From Stercorarius parasiticus (taxonomy: Eukaryota; Chordata; Aves; Charadriiformes; Stercorariidae), in the NCBI GenBank assembly GCA_013396915.1, contig VWZL01001938.1:78387-142386 (forward strand): DNA of 64,000 bases, read 5' to 3'. How positions within the stretch are numbered: position 1 is the stretch's first letter; each line of letters begins with the position of its first letter. The notes beneath the pieces are model-generated. The model did not search any database, was not told the DNA's origin, and saw nothing but the letters and a program-made list of their open reading frames with translations. Positions 51,101-63,689 of this stretch are shown here, in pieces. Position numbers and translations under genes: made by a program.

Positions 51101-54100
51101 TATACCATCTGCAGCCATCTCCATAGGTGTAGATGGGATATTTGCCTTCTGCATTAGGAATCGCTGACAGCCCATCGTATTACCATAAACCATCCTTTAT
51201 TCCGGATCTCATACCACCACACCAGGCTGAAAACTGCACTACCTCAGGAGCAGCCTGACAAGTCTGTCCAGCGTCCGTACTTTGAGGGTGGGAACCTTTT
51301 TCACAGCGTTAGGTGAGACTGCTGAGCAGATCCAACAGCTCGGGTTTGATTCACTGTCCACAGGCTGCCAAGACACCCAGCCCCCTTATGTAGATAGGAA
51401 GTAGATATCCAAGTACCTTGGATGATCTGTGTCCTGGAATATTTATTTTCAAAGAATGAAACTTCTTTTATGAGCAAGACTTGCTTGATTTATTTAATCC
51501 ACAGACACCTTGCCTCCGTGCAGAACTAGCCTCCAAGTATGTATTTACCTCCCCGAAACAAGCATGTTCTGTCACGTTTCCATCCTTAATGCTTCTTAAG
51601 ACCAGGACTGCATTCCTCTTTATAGCTGCTGCGTCAGTGGCGCTCACAACCGCTGTGGTTAGTCCTGCAAATGGCACAGAAACAACACATGAGAACCGAC
51701 TCCTGAAAAACTTAGGTAATCTGCAAAGAGCTCTAAGTGAGCACGAGGACTTCTTCAGCACACGCGGCTTTATATCACTGGCTGCTTCATACTGTACAGG
51801 TGTGTGATATCAACATCAGAACCGGTCTGAACAGAGAACGAAGGGGACTGTCTGGGTGTGCATGCACCAGGAGGAATGGCAGAAGGACTGTAAGAATAGC
51901 ATGGATGGATGGCATCAAGATGCCAGCACACCTCCGTGTGGCTTCTGAGATACTGATTCAGAAGACAAATGACAGTGAGTAAATACAGCATATACAGCAT
52001 CATGGATTAAAGTTGAATCATACTGAAACTAATAATCACTGTTCTTCATTAGGACTAGTTTTTATGAACAAATAATATCTTTTCCAGATGAAAAAATTAG
52101 CAGCAAAACAAAACCCCATTTCACCACGCAAAACAAAGACCTATGAAAACCACGCACAAGTAAATGGGTATTGCTGATTGACGTAAGCCAGACCGGGTAA
52201 TACCCGTTCCCAGCAGCTCCATCTAAAATGACGGTTTTGAGAGCACTCCCCAACTCTTGGAGCTGCTCAAATGATCGGGCTGCTTCCCGACTCCCTCTCA
52301 GGACAACATCTGGTTTTTCATCATCCCCTGCCGTACCCTGATCTCCACGGGAAAGAACCCTGGACATGCAGGGAACAGGATGAGGCACCAGGCTGGAAAA
52401 CACCTCTTTCCCATATACTGGGAAGACAAGGTTGGACATGGAAATGAAGCAGAATATAACCAAATATATACATTCAGCCAAGAAAAGCACTGAGAACACG
52501 TTCCTCGGAAAACACTAGGGACACCCTGGGTAATCGCTGACGGGAAAAAAAAGTGTAAATAAATTCTTTGCTACAAGCATCCAGGCAAAAATGACTTTGT
52601 GCTTTCTTTGTAAGCAAAACCAATTTCATCCATGTAATATCTGACTCCAATGCAACTTCCTCCTGTTTCTTATATTTACCTCCCTGGACCCTGAACTTAC
52701 GTCTGTCACGTGGCACAAAACCAGGTGATGTTATTTGCAGGTCTCAGCAGGTTAACTACAGGTTCTACAATGAGCTATGAAGGGAAATTGGTCTTTTGAG
52801 GAGGGGAACACAAATAAGAACTTTTTCACTTGGCCCGGGAAGCCAGAAGCCTGAGCGCATGGACTCATTGCCCGTGAAAAGGGGACAACTGGGCACCTCA
52901 AAATAAGGCCTAAAAGCAGGGGCGTTGTGAAAAACCTGCTTTTACGTCAGACCCCTAGAAACCCCCCAGATCTGGTCCACCTGCTCGATAAAAAAACCCT
53001 AAACATTAAAGCAGTTTTATAAGTAACCATGTAAGTTTAGAACTCCAGGAGGAAGGCATTTTGAAAACAGAAACAAACTTTTTAAAAACCGATCTTTTGT
53101 TTTTCTGGGGTCCTGTGGGGTGAAAAGATGAAAGTTAAACACACCCGGCAGCATTGCTAGAGATCAAATACGGTACAAGGAAATACAGATTCCGTGTACT
53201 TATTTAAAAGTGGAATATTTGAGATCACTAAAGATCTCACGAATGCGTTCAGTTACATTTTGCATCTGGAAGAGAGAAGAAAAGCCCATTTTTTTTAGCA
53301 CCCTGCAACAGAGCAGAGAGCCTTTAGTCCATGTCGAGCATCATCTGCGTCTGATTTTTATCTACTGAGACAGGAACATCTAAAACATGCGTTCATAAAA
53401 TTCGTTAGAAAATGCAATTAGCTGCAGTTGTCACTGTCCTTCTGAAACGCTGTGAGCCCCAAGAGACTTAACGTGTCTTCAGGCTGCTGCTCCAGATGCC
53501 GTGCTGCTGAGGGTTTGGCAGCTCTGTTTGCTTGTGTATATCCATTATTTGTTAAAGTAGCACTCACAGTGTTCCAGCTATGAACTAAGCTGTTTATAAA
53601 CAAGAGCACAGCTGAACTCTTCCTAGCAAGCCAGCGTTCACTGGAAGCTGATGGTATCTTAGAGTTACAAATTTGGGGAATACATCTGTTTGCTTCAAGT
53701 TTCACTGGCGCCTCGGGATCTACCTGGTATGCAGTAAGAAATGCTGTGAAGATTTTGCAGCTGGGAAGTTAAAGTTTCTGGGCCACCGGAATCGACTAAG
53801 CAGGGAAGCTGACCACTTCTTGCTCTTACTTCTGCAGAGGCAGGCAGCTTTTTATATTCCCCATGTTACGGGAACCTTTATTAGCACGTTCCCGAGAAAT
53901 GAAATCTGGAAAACATTTCATATTTGGAAGTCAATTCTCAAAGTCACTCTACGTCACCCGAGAAAAAGACGGGATCTGACTTTCAAGTAAAATATAGGTG
54001 AAATAGAGAAAAAATAAACAAAAGCGACACAAGACACAGGAAGGAGCCCTCATTAGCATTCAGTTACCTTTCTCTCAGTAATTATGCAAGAGAGATCGCA

Positions 54101-54254
54101 TAGAACAAACGGTATTTTCAAACTCGGTGCATACCAAAAAATGAACTGTACAACTGATGAGGGGACAACCCGTAGAACAGAGGAGAATGTGCCACTGTAG
54201 CTTAAACAACACACAGCCCTTCACCCAGCAGCTTACCAGCTCAGGGTGGGCTAG
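48190..54254. other. intergenic sequence downstream of the array
   Basis: About 6 kb with no supported gene. It contains a GT/GC-rich microsatellite at about 49383-49416. The longest frame of the window (172 codons, 49526-50044) is pyrimidine-rich with no domain and is judged non-coding. Confidence 0.45.
49383..49416. repeat. (GT/GC)n microsatellite
   Basis: Alternating GT and GC dinucleotides over about 34 bases: a purine-pyrimidine alternating tract that could adopt Z-DNA and is likely to be length-polymorphic. Confidence 0.8.
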
Positions 54255-54357
54255 AAGTGTAATTATGTAGGTAACTGGGTGATTACCATCTCTCACATTT
54301 TGTAAGCCAAATACAGGACACAAGAACACAGAAACACTCAGAAAATACCATCAGAAA
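54255..54357 (+). repeat. 103-bp direct repeat, copy 1
   Basis: Identical base for base to 54717-54819, 462 bases downstream. It begins AAGTGTAATTATGTAGG and ends CCATCAGAAA. Neither flank continues the identity. Confidence 0.95.
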
Positions 54358-54716
54358 TACCCTGTGTGCTGAACGCTCTGCTGAGGATGGTCTGCGAATC
54401 CCTCTGCGCCCCGACAGCTTTGCTATTACTGTGTCTTTGATGCAATGCAGGAAACCTCTCAGGGACTGCCTGCCTAAATGCAGCGTGTTGGCAAACAAAT
54501 GCGTGGGTGGAGGGGTTTTGATTTGGTTTAACTGTTTTTCCCCATTGTCAGGAAAATCATGCCTACTAAAGAAAACGCACAGACAAGAGGCAGCAGTAGG
54601 TGGTGACAGCAAGACATTGATCATCCTCCCCCAGAGGCAAACTGCTTGGAGTCCAACGGTCACATCTCCAGGTTCGGGGTGGGAAGTCCTGATACCTCCA
54701 GACTATACAGGGCTCA

Positions 54717-54819
54717 AAGTGTAATTATGTAGGTAACTGGGTGATTACCATCTCTCACATTTTGTAAGCCAAATACAGGACACAAGAACACAGAAACACT
54801 CAGAAAATACCATCAGAAA
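54717..54819 (+). repeat. 103-bp direct repeat, copy 2
   Basis: Exact copy of 54255-54357 in the same orientation. The 359 bases between the copies (54358-54716) are unique in this window. The absence of any mismatch points to a very recent duplication or to an assembly artefact. Confidence 0.95.
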
Positions 54820-56890
54820 GAAAGGCTGAAAGACACGCCTCAAAGAACCGTTCTGTGGTTTAGATTAAGGTCAGGGCATTAAAACAAAAAAAAAAAAAGA
54901 AAAGTTATTTTAGGCCCATACAAACCTCCTGTGACTCAGCAAGAGTCTCTCCAGTGTTCTGTTGAAGTTGGGCAATGTGACCACGCAGGCCACTCCACCA
55001 TGCCCCAGCCAGGACAGGCTGCCACAGCCCCGCGGGCTGAACGCGGCTTTGTGGACAACAGCCATGGGAGCAGCTCGGACCTTGGCTTTGCAGGAGCCTG
55101 GCCATCGGCGGGAGAAAGGGAGCACGTGGAAAACCAGGGGGTGCAGAGGGGCTGGAAGAAAACAGACGAAAGGAATTAAAATCAAAAGAACATGAAATCC
55201 AAGAGACGGAGAAGGTTAAAAATAAGCTATGATGTTCTAAACCAGGGGCTGGAAGTCTTCCAAAACACCCTGCGAGATGTGTGCAGTTAGAGGTGAAAAC
55301 ACGTTTTTTTTTGGAACAGCAAACATTAAACTTCTGCTGTGATGGGAAGGCTAGCTGTAGGCTTGCCAGTTCAGAATGGAACAGAGAGTAAGGAGGAGAT
55401 GGTCAAACTGATCTTCCCCTCAAAAATGTGGGGGACAGTAAGTTTTCATTAAGTCTAGAAATCTCCAAGTCTCCACAGAAGTCCAGAGGTGTAGTTTGAT
55501 AACGTTTCTCATCCTGTTACGCAAGACTTACTTTGGAATTGCTTTTATCGCAAAACTATTATAGTGGCCAAGCGAAAAAGGAAAGTGGTCAGCATCTTCC
55601 TCGGTTTACTCAGCACTTTGACTGGCAAAAAGAGCTCCTGACTTGAATTGCCCATGTTTCCAAATTTCTGTCACGTCAGATACAGACGCTAATGCCTACA
55701 GTTAGGAACAGTCTCGTTCGATCTACAGATTGAACGGTCTAAAGCTCAAGCCTAAGGTTCCCTCCACAAAATAATTTTACTCAGCAGAAGCTTCTAGAAA
55801 TTATTAACCTTTTTGTGTACTTTTTGCATAGAAAAAAAAACCCCTTGTGGTCAGGATAAATCATACCTCCTTTCACCAAATTCCTGGGAAAACCTCCCGA
55901 CAAGCCACAAACTGCAATGCTGTGATCTCAGTATTATTCGGAAATCCAAGAAAAATCACGATAGTGCCAGTACCTGGCCTAACCAGCACTGCTGTGCTAA
56001 CTGCTGCACAAAATGGTCCGGCGTTGACCCTCCAAAAAGTTATGTTGCCCTGTAAAGTAATTACGTATTAAAATCTGAATACATCCTATATACTTCCACT
56101 TCCTTCTTGCCAAATCAGAACATACGTTCACAATATTTGCAAGCAGAACACCAGAGTCCAAATTTAATTTGCACCTCACTACGCCACGTGGGGGCCGGGA
56201 AAGGTTTGTAGGTAGCACGCTGTAACTGGTAGTAGAAGGGCAAGCTTAAAGTGAAGCCCAATCCACTATGCGGACACACAGCCTCTATTCCCTTTCATTA
56301 AAAGCATCTGAACTATAGCCTGTACTTCCCCAGAAGTTTTGGACCATCAGCCTTCACAGTCTTTCCTTAAGTACTGACTCGTATTTAACACAGCTCTGTT
56401 GCTCTTACCGAAGAGCTGCCCATGCAGGTGTCAGATCTTTGTGTGAAAAGCCCTTAGTCACCCAACACAAATAACGAAGAGCAAGTGACTTGTCATGAAA
56501 TGCGATGCTCTGAGAGCTTTATGTCTGAATTATCGATAACCGATAGACAAATGCACAGCAACGGGGGCTGGTTCATGGCTGAGTAAGCCAGACATTTCCA
56601 GCAGCAGATCAGTGATCAAGCCAATAAAAACATGTTTGCTGATTCACTGAATTCCTGTTGTCAAAACTCTATCAACTCCTCGCTTTCTGCTAATTCCTTT
56701 TCCAGAAAGTTAAGCCACGTGGAGTCCCGGTGTCCTCGGACTCCTACTGCGAGAGGTGGAGTGCACGAGGCTGCACTAACTCCTGCTTCTCTCTTGCTCC
56801 CCTCCGGGCTTTCTGTTTTGTACTTCACCTCTGACAGCAAAGACCGTCATTCTACAGAAGAGAGGCCAGGGTCAGACAAGCTGTCTGGGA
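54820..56890. other. intergenic sequence, no gene supported
   Basis: An A-rich run sits at about 54884-54898. Nothing else could be identified; the open frames are short and overlap on both strands. Confidence 0.45.
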
Positions 56891-57455
56891 GACCCTCCCG
56901 TTGAGTCACGAGGCTCAGAAAGGACCCCCTGGCTTTCTAAACTCCTTCTCAGAGAGGAGTCTAGGTGCGGCTGGAGCCAATCCTAGTCCCAGACTTGGTC
57001 CATGGTTTATGTCTCAAGGATTATATAGGCGCAATCAATCCTTTATATCACTGAGCTAAGATTTCAAAGTTTAGCACGCTATTAGTCGCTCAGTGAGATT
57101 CTGTTGCAGGAAGGAATCTCTCGGCCTCAAGGAGTAGAACCTTAAGTGAGCGTCCCCGCTCAAGGGGAGATGGCGTGCAGCTGCTGCCGTGCGGGAGAAG
57201 AGCTCAAAGGGCTCTTGGGCTGCCCACTATTTATAGAGTAAGAAAATTGACCTATAGTCGTATTTGCATGGGAACAAACTATCTAGATCCCCACTCCAGA
57301 CAGCGTTCTGGCTGTTGCCAGCCATCCCCCAACGTCCGGGTGCAACTCATCACAACTCCCACTGATGGCTGTGGCTTGAGCAGGAGCCAGGGCAGGGGGA
57401 GGAAGGGGGACAGCACACCGCCACAGCATTTGTTGGCATAATTGTTAGCACACTC
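56890..57455. mobile_element. suspected LTR-like interspersed repeat
   Basis: A moderately GC-rich block differs from its AT-rich flanks. It holds promoter-like pieces (GATTATATAGG near 57019, ACTATTTATAGAG near 57228) and reads like a repeat, probably a retroviral LTR-like element. I cannot name the family, no second copy lies in this window, and both borders are uncertain. Confidence 0.3.
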
Positions 57456-58236
57456 TGCTTGCATATTCCTCTGCCCTGTGTGTATTGAGGCTACTTTAAG
57501 TCAACCAATCTGAAAATTTAAAAAAGGAGGGAAAAAAGGAGAGAAATACAAGATAATGTGGAAGGTAACTGCTGATAGTAACCTCAGTGGTGATCACATT
57601 TATCAGAAGTGTTACTGATGTTCTTCCTCCAAACACCTCCTTCTCTGAACACCTCCCTCTAACAAGCTGAAACGAATACTTACTCTTCTTGCTGTTCTGT
57701 ATGCTATTTTGGATAATTCACTGCGAATTAAGCAAATTTATCAATATTATTTTTTCCGTCCTTTCAACTAAAGAACAGGCATTTTTTGTTGCAGGAAAAA
57801 TGCAATTGATTTTACTAGAGAGTCCAAATATGCTGAAGAATAAACCTGCACGTAGGACTCAAAAGTGCTTTAAGAAAGTATTCCCTGAGATGGCAGCTGT
57901 ATGATCTTCTAGGCTGTAAGTCAAGTATGACTGCTTCATGTTTCCTTCATTGCAACACAACCAATGAAAGTAACACGGAGGATTAAAGTGTGGGTGTCGT
58001 AAGAGAAGACTTCAAAGATTTTGTGATGATTCCAATGAGCGTTCCCATTTTCACATGGTCACCAGTCTCGTGTCGCTGCTTTCTCAACCCATGTCATCGC
58101 TTCAACCAAAAGACCACAACTATCCAAAGCACACCCTCAAAAATTACTCAGCTCCACTGAACCTGAAAACTTAAAAGGATTGAAATTGGCTTAACCAAGG
58201 TTTGGGGTTTTTTTTGTTTTGGGGTTGGGTTTTTTT

Positions 58237-58284
58237 AATTGGGTGAATCGTTCATTTTCTAATTGGGTGAATAGTTCATTTTTT
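58237..58284. repeat. 24-bp tandem duplication
   Basis: Two adjacent 24-base units starting AATTGGGTGAAT differ at three positions. They follow a T/G-rich low-complexity tract (58200-58236). Confidence 0.8.
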
Positions 58285-61200
58285 AAGAGACTCATATCTG
58301 CTTTACTTCCAACTATTTGCAGATGTAACAGATTTTTATGTATTTATTTTGAAACAACTCGTTTCCCAGTTAAGGGAAATCTTTTAGTATCAGACTTAAA
58401 GTATAGGATGGGAGGATTTTTTACAGCTTCTTTGAGGGGTCCCCTTGGGAAGCAAAACCTTTGTCTTAGTTAACAATGCCCTTAAATGAAACATGCATTT
58501 TACTGCTCATGAGCTGCTCAGCTTGAACTGAAAATACTTTTTAAGTTTTCAAACTGAAAAAACACCACTTTTTTTTAAATCGATCTTTTGATCACGCTCC
58601 CTGGGGAGCCCCATGTATTTCTACCCACCACTGCAAAATATTACTGCCTAGAAAGTATCAGCACGGTGGCAGCAAATTGCTGGCTCCGCATCCTTCCTCC
58701 CATGCTCAGATTAGACCACCGGAACAACTGTCAACTGTTACAGGACGTGCGGTATCATGGCCAAGTCAGTCAATTTATGGGCTTTTTGAAATTGCCGTAT
58801 GTCCAGGAGTCACACAAAGTAAGGTCACAGCGTGGCAGTAACTACAGTCCCACTAGCTGTCTCAGAAAAGGCGAGCTGGCACTTGAAACTGAAAAACGGA
58901 TAAATGATTACCAAACGAACTCATGTCAAAGCCAACCCTTTATATTTGCTAAGGTAATGCCTGAGTAATACAAACGCATTCCTTTGCAGCTATTAACTGT
59001 GTTGGTTCATGCTCTTATTGTCACCAACAAGCACAGGTAAAGGAGAATCTCTAACCCGGCTGAGGGGAAAAAGACAGACCTAAGGAATTCAAAGGTTAGA
59101 ATTAGACTCCAGAAGGTTAGAATTAGATGAAGATCCAGAAGACGGGTAAGAAAATACTAACCATAATTTGCTACAGATCATCATTTTAAACGCAAATGTT
59201 AACATCTCAAAAGGTATGAAAGAAAAGAGTGCACCACAGCGTGTGATAAAGAGTGCACCACGATGCAGTTGATAAAACTGAGCGAGCTCCTTCGTGACAC
59301 CAGTTGAACAACGGGACGCTTGCATTTCTTACATATTCAGGTATTATTTACAAAGGAATATGGGCTGGAAACAGTTCCAAACTAGAGAAACACACAAGGA
59401 AATTCAAGGAAATACAACATCTGATAGATATAAACCATATTTTGCACAAAATTGTAGCATGATATTGAAATTTGGCTACAACCTCCAGCAAATCTTCCCA
59501 GAGATTGAAAAGCCACAGTAATGGCTTTCTGAGAGCAGAGATGATTATATGTTTGTATCTCATGACAGAGCTGGATCCACAGGAGTCGTCAAAGGTCCTA
59601 GGGAATAGCACCCTGTCATAGCTAGGGAATACTATGAAACATAGCATTGGTATAGAAAACAAGGTAACATATAATAAACATGATGGGATATCAGCAGTAT
59701 GTACCCTCTGACCGTAGAGATGAGTAGGTAGCAGTGGACGTTTTTCTAGCTCTCTCTTACAAATCAGAACATAATTCATTCCTAATCAAAGCACTGGAGG
59801 AAACACCTGATTTGTTAGGGAACACCCCTGCCCTTTCCGAGATTGCCCGTGTTAAACGGTTTCCAGGCGATGTTAAAAAGTTGACCCAAGACTTGTATCT
59901 GGGACATATCCTCCAAACTCATTTTTGTGCAGTTAGGAAAAGTCCTCACTTGTCGAAACGAAAAAGACATTGTCTCCTGTTTAATTACCTTTTAGCTTTC
60001 CTGGGCCTGCCGCCAGCGAAGGCATGCTCTCGCTACAGATGCCAAGCCAAATACCTGCTGTGGAAAGGCAGGCAGCCAACGCGTGCAACAAAGCAAGGGA
60101 ATCACTTCCCGCATTTAATGAATTAACAACCGCCTAACACGAAGAAGATTGAGTCATGTGGCTCGTAATACTCTGGATGCGTTTCCTTAGGCCCTGCCTA
60201 AGCTGGGACTATGCTCTGGTAACCCCGAGGCCCACGCTAAGGACACGGAGGGATTTCAGAGCATCTCCAGAAAGCAGCTCCTGCCAAAGAACCTAAGCAA
60301 GGTGGGTATCGTGAATGAGAACTTCAATGAGGCAAATACAAACGCTTTGCTGAGTCCTGTCATAGCTACACTGACACCACCACTCGTGATAACTAATTTA
60401 AACTCAAGCACATCTGTACCGCCTGCAGCCAGTGCATGGCAGACTTATCTATAATGAAAGAGATACGGCAGCAGGCAGGGAAGAACTCAGCTTTTTAAAT
60501 TCTGGCTGACGTGATGCTATCTGTTCCCCGTCTTTTCCTTATTTTCAAAAGGAAACGCACCAAAGGCGGTGAGGGGAGCCAGAGGAAAGGGTAGAATCCA
60601 GAAGGGTTCATCTACAGCTCAGCCTTGTCGCTGCTGTCGTCTGGACTGAAGAGAGCCTGCATGGAAGGTGGCTAGAGGTGATCTGGAAGTCTGCAGGTAC
60701 AAAGCCTTGCTCAGGCGGATCGTCTTGCCTTTTGAAATAATCCCAGATACCCATTTCCCTTGTGCCGGGTCTCTGCGTGAGTACTGACTCATGGGCTCAA
60801 GCTCTTGCAATGCCTACTGCATCTCAGCATGTTCGCGACCTCTCTGACTACTGCTCATCTCTGCACATGCCTCTGCTGGAGAGCTGGCTGCCGAGTTTCA
60901 CACATTGCTGCTCCGCATCCAAAACAGCCTCATGCTTCAGACCCCAGGAGACTTCTGCTGGAATTTCCTCAGAAGTAACCACTGTGGAATGAGTCTGGCA
61001 GTTCAGATATTGTGAACAATCATCCAAGCATAAAACCGAACACTGTCACGTAAACGGTCCTTACTCATGTGTACTGTCCAAGAGCAACACGTAATCTGAC
61101 TGTGTATGAGTGACAATTTCTTACTCAACAGATCTGCTCTGCACATTTATTCAGAGCTGGATGTGCTAATGATACTTTCAGTGACCCGCACTGTCCATCA

Positions 61201-61774
61201 TCCTAATTGTTTATTGCCTCAGTTTGCTACGGCTGGGCAAGTCTTTCTTCCTGGTAATACAGCATACGCCACAGTTTTGCTGCTCAGCTTGAGGGCTATG
61301 CTTAGGAGAAAACTAGTTATGGACACACAGAGGTCGATGACGGTGGAATAGGGCACCTGATTCCCATAGATTAAAGTGACTCAAGTGTGTGTGCTCCTAT
61401 CAAAATGGTAATGTACCTACGCAAATAAAATCTGTGTTCATCGGTGTTGTCCTGCAAAGAACACGGCACTTCTTGGGGCAGCCATAGCGGGAACTCACAG
61501 TGCAATGCTGTGGTGCTATAGCCTGGAGGGAACGCTGGCTCCATCCCTATGATCTCAAGGGATCCCAGGGAAGGCTTCTAGCTTTTCTCCTCAGAGGTTG
61601 TCCCTAAGCACCTGTAGGCATTTTTCCGTTCTTAACAGCTGTGTTTCTTATGGTTTTCTTAAGGAATCTCTCCAGTTTTCAAGGAAAGCATGCCCCTGCC
61701 TTTCCCTGGCTCCAACCTCTTCAGTTGCCACTCTACTGGCTTCAAAAAAGCCATACAACACTACTTACCAAGGT

Positions 61775-61813
61775 CTACTACTACTACTACTACTACTCCT
61801 CCTCCTCCTCCTA
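61775..61813. repeat. (CTA)n(CTC)n trinucleotide repeat
   Basis: Seven or eight CTA triplets are followed by about five CTC triplets. The leucine or serine/proline runs in the three + frames here are artefacts of this repeat. Confidence 0.85.
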
Positions 61814-63689
61814 CGAGGGGTGAGTCAGGCTGCAAAAATAAGAGCCCGGAAGAGTACCTCTGCTACACAGTTTTGTCTTGAAGATACAAGCCCAAGTTGC
61901 ATAATGCATCAGCTTTATGCACAATTTCATATACACATCAGCGGAGAATTCATTTTCATTGAAAATAATTAATTCGTTTTCAACTAAAAACTCAATGGCA
62001 GCGCTGGTTTGGTGCTCTCTCTCCCTCCATCCAACATTGACTCTACACAAACTTGTACTGACTTGCTTGATATCCCTTGATAGACCCTTATCAAATCTTT
62101 CGGAAGTTGGCCAAATGATACAAACTTTACTGGAGGGGTGAAACTGGGGAGGGGGGGCATGACAGAGCAGGACAGAGAGTCGTCTTGATCATGTAATTTC
62201 CTTTTAAGACCAACCTACAGGCCAACAGCTTCCAAGGATGTCATTAGCAAAGTGCAACTGGTAAGGGGGGCAAATTAGTCGTATTTCCTGATTACACGGG
62301 GCAATCGCCATTTGCTTATGACATACCACCTTCCCGCACGGCTGATCTGCTGAGAGACTAAACCAGCAGCCATATGAACCAGCTGATCCGTAGGTGACAA
62401 AGCTCAGAAATGAGAGTCTCTGTGTACTGCTAGGTTGCCACCTAATTAAGCTCTGCTAGGACTGATTCACATGCTACATCTTACCTGTTCTGAGCCCTCA
62501 CTCGGCTTTGTTTTCAGACACCAGATCTTCTAATGGGATTACTGTACTGTGACTCTTGCAATTTCAAAAAGCACCTTATTTTCCTTTCCATCTTGATATC
62601 CCTGCCAGTATAGTTTTACCCACAGTTAACTCCTGTTCTGTTCTGTTAATGCCATTACGATAAAATGATTACTTGGCTTTTCTCAAAAAAAAAAAGTAAA
62701 TATAATTTACATCAGCTGCAAGAAGCTACCTCTGTGCTGACAGTCTTCTTATAAGGAAACAATGTCAATTTTCCCCTGAAAATCAAGTCAAGCCAGTTCA
62801 AAACAGTGACTATAACATGCTTGGTTTCAAGTCATTCTAATAATGATTCATGAGCCGATCTCTTCTTCACAAACCAGGAATGTTTTGCTGAAATCTGATT
62901 TTGCATTAGCGCTTAAACTTTCAGATGTATATTCTACAGCAGATAAATATTTATTAAGTAAATAAAGATTAGGAAGTTGCGGGAGGGGGGAGATCTAAGA
63001 ACACAACTTGCAAATCTTAAATTCCTGCGTAGCCGTAAACATGTCATAAATCAAAGCAACACATGACACATTGTACAAAAAATGACTTGGAAGCTTTAGG
63101 GATACACAAGGCGTTTGAGTTGCTGGGGCAAAACGCATGGCAGCCTGACGCAGGAACAATTTCATTTGAACTCCACTCATGTTCTCAAGTACCCATGGAA
63201 GAGAGAGAAATAAATGGCTGCAAGAAAAGGATGTGCAAAATCGTATTTCCGAAACTAATTACAGAAGAAAGTGCTTTGACCATAACTGAACTAAGCCTAT
63301 GTGTAAATAAAGCTCGGAAAAATTCCATCTAATTTTCTTTAAAAGCTCCCAGAAAAATGGGGTTTTGCTGCTTTATTACAAAAGTTAGCAAAATGCCTTG
63401 ACAGTCACGAAGACAGTGTGACCCATCTGTGCAGAGGAGTGGAATAGACTGCTTCAATTAGTTGAGTGTAGGTATGAAAATTTTAGTGTCTCCTAGTTGC
63501 AGGAAAAACAGATTTGCGGTTTTCAAAAGGCAGGTGAAGAAAGGGGTGCTCAGGGAAGCGATCCCCACGGGATGAGAGTCTGTAGCTGTACAGGATGAGC
63601 CAGCAAGGCAAGCTCCAGAGCCCAGACCCTCCTTCGGCTCAGCACCCTGCACCGAGACCAGCTGAAAACGAGCCCAGGTGCCCAAAAAA

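Larger units (their letters stand above)
57456..63640. other. intergenic sequence, no gene supported
   Basis: No supported gene. It contains a 24-base tandem duplication (58237-58284), a CTA/CTC trinucleotide tract (61775-61813) and a 130-codon frame (59734-60126) without recognisable domains. Confidence 0.45.

Noticed and set aside
61598..61972. Open frame with a long leucine run
   Set aside because: The run is the translation of the CTA/CTC trinucleotide repeat; the three + frames are all open across it.
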